A DNA stretch of 43,737 nucleotides, from the NCBI GenBank assembly GCA_949737515.1, contig CATJCP010000179.1, forward strand, positions 1 to 43,737, read 5' to 3'. The notes under the pieces are model-generated. The model did not search any database. It was not told the origin of the DNA and worked only from the letters and a program-made list of their open reading frames with translations. Each line of letters begins with the position of its first letter. The first letter of the stretch is position 1. This DNA is from an uncultured Oscillospiraceae bacterium. GTDB lineage: Bacteria > Bacillota > Clostridia > Oscillospirales > Ruminococcaceae. Below, piece after piece: positions 41,042 to 43,737 of the stretch. A program made the position numbers and the translations under genes.

Positions 41042-42013
41042 TTATGAGAGAAAGGATTTGTGTTCTTCGATGATTTCACTCACTTCTTTGGCTGCTTTTT
41101 GGGTAATATCCGCTATTTGTTCTAACGAGAACCCCTTTTGATACATGCTTATTATAATTTCCGCTATACCCTCCAAGCGTCCCTCCAAGCGTCCCTCCAA
41201 ACGTCCCTCTTCTCTTCCCTGTTCCCTGATTCCCTGTCCTAGGTTACACATAGAATCAACCTCCTTCATAATATTCGTTTCCAGTGGAACCTCATATTCG
41301 CTGCCGATAATATGAAGCTTTTCCTGTACATTCAGCTTAGATGACAGCAATGCGCCTAACAGCCGGTGAAGCTCATATTTTTCATCATGGTCCGGCAGCT
41401 CATGGGATAAACCGATCATTACAATGTTCAACAGGTCTGTCCCACCGTCCCAATAGTCGCCGCCCAGTATGGTTTCCCCCGTCAGATGGACGTGCTTCAT
41501 ACAGTTTTCCTTCATATTTGTACAGATCCAGATGCTGTACACCTGTTTGATATCGTCGTAATTGGTGTTGACAAAATCCCGTTCCTTCTGGGAGGAGATC
41601 ATCCTGCATACATAAAAAACGGCCCTGTTCAGCAATTTATAATCATCAGGCAAATCTTTCTGCATTTCAATGTTTACTATAATCTGCCCAATTCCATCTT
41701 TCAGACGCACATAAAATATAATGTCAAACCGGATCATTCCCTCGTTGATTTCAGTGCTTTCTGTATTGAGGCCCTTTACCCGCTGGCTTTTGTCTTTGTT
41801 GGTCAGCCCTGGTTCCATTGGAATCGCACTGATATACGGCTCTCCTTCAATATAGGGAACCACATCCCTTGGTCGCATACCCTTAAATTCACCAATAGTG
41901 CGGACCATAATATTTGCGAGGATATACTTATTTCCCAGAATACGTTTTGCTTTTTCGTCGTATTGGGCTTCTTTGTTCGCTGCCTTTATTGCATTTTTGG
42001 TTTCTGTGTCCAT
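41042..42013 (-). CDS. Rpn-family PD-(D/E)XK nuclease (transposase-like)
   Basis: 323 residues of the Rpn/YhgA-like group of PD-(D/E)XK nucleases, which promote RecA-independent recombination in E. coli. The active-site pattern is visible in RFDIIFYVRLKDGIGQIIVN then IEMQKD (Asp ... Glu-x-Gln). A Glu/Arg-rich repeat EGRLEGRLEGRLEG near 270 is coded by three 12-bp tandem repeats (41170-41205). GAGGAGG precedes ATG. A TTGATT/17 bp/TATAAT promoter lies at 42049-42077. It is often a stand-alone, multi-copy gene in Clostridia; there are no terminal repeats, so I do not call it an insertion sequence. Confidence 0.85.
   Translation of the reverse strand: MDTETKNAIKAANKEAQYDEKAKRILGNKYILANIMVRTIGEFKGMRPRDVVPYIEGEPYISAIPMEPGLTNKDKSQRVKGLNTESTEINEGMIRFDIIFYVRLKDGIGQIIVNIEMQKDLPDDYKLLNRAVFYVCRMISSQKERDFVNTNYDDIKQVYSIWICTNMKENCMKHVHLTGETILGGDYWDGGTDLLNIVMIGLSHELPDHDEKYELHRLLGALLSSKLNVQEKLHIIGSEYEVPLETNIMKEVDSMCNLGQGIREQGREEGRLEGRLEGRLEGIAEIIISMYQKGFSLEQIADITQKAAKEVSEIIEEHKSFLS
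41170..41205. repeat. Three 12-bp tandem repeats in the Rpn-like gene
   Basis: Unit CCTCCAAGCGTC, the third copy with one change, coding for repeated EGRL. Such repeats vary in copy number without frame loss. Confidence 0.8.
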
Positions 42014-42048
42014 AAATGCCCTCCTCGGATGACGAAAATCCCATTATC

Positions 42049-42077
42049 ATTATACATTGTAAATACTGTGGAATCAA
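42049..42077 (-). promoter_or_regulatory. Promoter of the Rpn-like gene
   Basis: On the minus strand: TTGATT (42072-42077), 17 bp, TATAAT (42049-42054). Confidence 0.7.
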
Positions 42078-42231
42078 CTGAAATATTTCGGCTTTATATT
42101 TTATGGGTACCGATGAATGCAGAAAAACGCCATGTAAAAGTATTTTGACAGCAAAAAAGGGAAAGTAAAAGCGATTTGATAGACAAATGATCCCATAACC
42201 CTTATAGTAGATATGAAAGGTGGCTGAACGG

Positions 42232-42894
42232 ATGGATATTGGAGGCAAAATAAAAAAGGCAAGGGTAGGGTCTGATTTTACCCAGGAACAGGCGGCGGAT
42301 ACCCTTGGCGTGAGCCGCCAGACCATTTCCAACTGGGAAACCGGAAAGACATATCCGGATATTGTCAGCGTTGTCAAAATGAGCGATTTATACAATGTTA
42401 GCCTTGACCACCTGTTAAAGGAGGATGCGCCTGTATCGGATTATCTGGATTACCTGGAGGAGAGCACCAACACTGTAAAGAGCAAAAACAATCTGTCCAG
42501 ACTGATTCTGGTTTTAACCTATCTCGGCATATGGGTGGTCTCGCTGATTTCCTTTTGGCTGTTCAGCAGAGGGGATGCAATGGGACATTCGATTATGTTC
42601 CTGCTGATTCTTCTTCCAGTTACAACGTTAATAACTTCCCTGCTGATTGGGAAAAACAATTATTGGGGAAAATGGAAATGGCTTTCCGCCGCTATATTCG
42701 GTGTTATGTATATGCTTGCCGACTACGCGACATTTAGTCTGGCGAACATGATTTCCTTTTCCAAATTCAATATGCCTGACTTTGAAATGATAGCGGCGGG
42801 AGCGATTTTTTCTGTGTTGGGCATGGGATTAGGGACTGCTGTTAGGCGGTTCCAAAGCAGATTCCAAAGAATAAAGGATCACAAATTCAGATAA
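42232..42894 (+). CDS. XRE-type helix-turn-helix regulator with membrane domain
   Basis: A 220-residue protein. Residues 1-65 are a Cro/CI-type DNA-binding domain (IKKARVGSDFTQEQAADTLG, VSRQTISNWETGKTYPD). Residues about 88-200 hold four membrane helices (LILVLTYLGIWVVSLISFWL and others) and no enzymatic motif. Membrane-bound XRE regulators of this form are common in Clostridia and often sense envelope stress. ATG 42232-42234 is preceded by AAAGGTGG at 8 nt; an earlier in-frame ATG (42220) overlaps that site. Its target is unknown; no transporter gene adjoins it. Confidence 0.85.
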   Translation: MDIGGKIKKARVGSDFTQEQAADTLGVSRQTISNWETGKTYPDIVSVVKMSDLYNVSLDHLLKEDAPVSDYLDYLEESTNTVKSKNNLSRLILVLTYLGIWVVSLISFWLFSRGDAMGHSIMFLLILLPVTTLITSLLIGKNNYWGKWKWLSAAIFGVMYMLADYATFSLANMISFSKFNMPDFEMIAAGAIFSVLGMGLGTAVRRFQSRFQRIKDHKFR

Positions 42895-43065
42895 CCCTTT
42901 AAAATACCTGTGTCTAAACGGAAAACCCCTCTCCATCTTTCGACTAATATTAGGTTATAACCATATTTTAGACGGATAGTTTGCTTTTGTCAGGACAAAT
43001 AAATGCAATGCACTGGACTATCCAACCCTTTTTGATTTTCTCCCATTTTAGTTTACCGGACGATA

Positions 43066-43102
43066 AAAATGCCCTCCCCATCTTCCAACGGGGAGGGCAT
43101 TT
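43066..43102 (-). terminator. Terminator of the pyruvate:ferredoxin oxidoreductase gene
   Basis: AAATGCCCTCCCC (43067-43079) pairs with GGGGAGGGCATTT (43090-43102) around a 10-nt loop. On the minus strand it is followed by TTATCG, so the T tract is short. Confidence 0.75.
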
Positions 43103-43129
43103 CTATTGCTTTAAGCAATTTGCAGACAA

Positions 43130-43737
43130 TTAGTCAGCATCATACAGCTTGGAAAGTCTCTGGAGATATTCATATCTCTTAACTGCGTTATCCTCGGCCT
43201 TGGCAAACAGGTCTTTTGCACGATCCGGGAACGCCCTCTGCAAAGAGCTGTAACGGACTTCGTTCTTGATGAAGTCGCCGTAAGCAGCGGTAGGAGCCTT
43301 GCTGTCCAACTGGAAGGGGTTCTTGCCTTCCACAGCCAGTCTGGGATCGAAGCGGTAGTTGTGCCAATAACCAGCCTCAACAGCCTTCTTGATCTCGGTC
43401 TGGGCAATGGACATGCCGCCCTTGATGCCGTGGTTGATACAAGGAGCGTAAGCAATGATGATGGAAGGTCCATGGTAGCTTTCCGCCTCGGTGAAGGCCT
43501 TGATGCACTGGTTGTAATCCGCACCCATGGCGACATGGGCAACGTAAACGTAACCGTAGCTCATGGCAATACCCGCCAGATCCTTCTTCTTCACTTCCTT
43601 ACCAGCAGCGGCAAACTGTGCAACAGCGCCGGTGTTGGTGGACTTGGAGGACTGACCGCCGGTGTTGGAGTAAACTTCGGTATCGAATACCAAAATGTTC
43701 ACGTCTTCGCCGGAAGCGATTACATGGTCGAGGCCGC
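43130..43737 (-). CDS. nifJ: Pyruvate:ferredoxin oxidoreductase, C-terminal part (cut by window edge)
   Basis: The oxygen-sensitive enzyme that turns pyruvate and CoA into acetyl-CoA and CO2 while reducing ferredoxin, the centre of clostridial energy metabolism. The visible 202 residues belong to the thiamine-diphosphate domain: NILVFDTEVYSNTGGQSSKS, KKDLAGIAMSYGYVYVAHVA, and the conserved IIAYAPCINHGIKGGM with its Cys. The reading frame stays open to 43737, so the N-terminus lies outside. Codon choice is strongly biased towards C-ending codons, as in highly expressed genes. A hairpin terminator follows the stop. Confidence 0.96.
   Translation of the reverse strand, partial: GLDHVIASGEDVNILVFDTEVYSNTGGQSSKSTNTGAVAQFAAAGKEVKKKDLAGIAMSYGYVYVAHVAMGADYNQCIKAFTEAESYHGPSIIIAYAPCINHGIKGGMSIAQTEIKKAVEAGYWHNYRFDPRLAVEGKNPFQLDSKAPTAAYGDFIKNEVRYSSLQRAFPDRAKDLFAKAEDNAVKRYEYLQRLSKLYDAD

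Noticed and set aside
41042-42013. Rpn-like gene as an insertion sequence
   Set aside because: No flanking inverted or direct repeats seen; Rpn proteins normally occur as single genes.

Overview
The window is a chromosomal origin region of a Gram-positive anaerobe of the class Clostridia. The gene order jag-yidC-yidD-rnpA-rpmH | dnaA-dnaN-yaaA-recF-remB-gyrB-gyrA is classic Firmicutes. Pyruvate:ferredoxin oxidoreductase, flagellin, mixed base composition and Oscillospiraceae-like proteins (a DUF6062-type protein, a ParB/Noc pair) suggest a motile gut-type Oscillospiraceae relative. The genus is my inference and is not shown by the sequence.

Replication core (about 14.4-36.9 kb). Genes left of about 25.4 kb run leftward: rpmH, rnpA, yidD, yidC, jag, mnmE, mnmG, rsmG, noc, parA, parB and a degenerate seryl-tRNA-synthetase paralogue. 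Genes to the right run rightward: dnaA, dnaN, yaaA, recF, remB, gyrB, two YcxB-like membrane proteins and gyrA. The origin is bipartite, with spacers rpmH-dnaA (25416-25855) and dnaA-dnaN (27245-27951). The second spacer holds degenerate DnaA boxes, a GC block, five DnaA-trios and an AT-rich unwinding stretch. Two perfect parS sites and one near-perfect site lie on the left arm. Two structured non-coding RNA candidates are described: one between parA and noc, and one between dnaN and yaaA.

Left end (1-9.1 kb). This holds flagellin (partial) and csrA, then a 114-bp segment with a strong sigma-A promoter bounded by two 26-bp near-perfect palindromes. The palindromes have hix-like geometry: 12-bp arms around a 2-bp core. 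Next comes a serine recombinase of the DNA invertase class. As drawn, the promoter points away from csrA-flagellin into a long hairpin; flipped, it would transcribe csrA and flagellin. I read this as a phase-variable motility switch in the OFF orientation, and it is the most interesting item here. Further right are an MraY-type paralogue, a catalytically degenerate P-type-ATPase-like protein with a 430-residue acidic N-terminus, rlmB, a DUF6062-type protein and an OGG-type DNA glycosylase.

Accessory stretches. At 9.1-13.5 kb are a lipoprotein S41 peptidase behind three tandem palindromes, an MgtC-family transporter, a GNAT-DUF3795 fusion and a flavodoxin-fold oxidoreductase. At 36.9-43 kb are a secreted protein of unknown function, three GNAT acetyltransferases, a DUF3788 protein, an Rpn/PD-(D/E)XK nuclease and an XRE-type membrane regulator. 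The window ends in the C-terminal part of pyruvate:ferredoxin oxidoreductase. I found no tRNA, rRNA, CRISPR array or insertion sequence.
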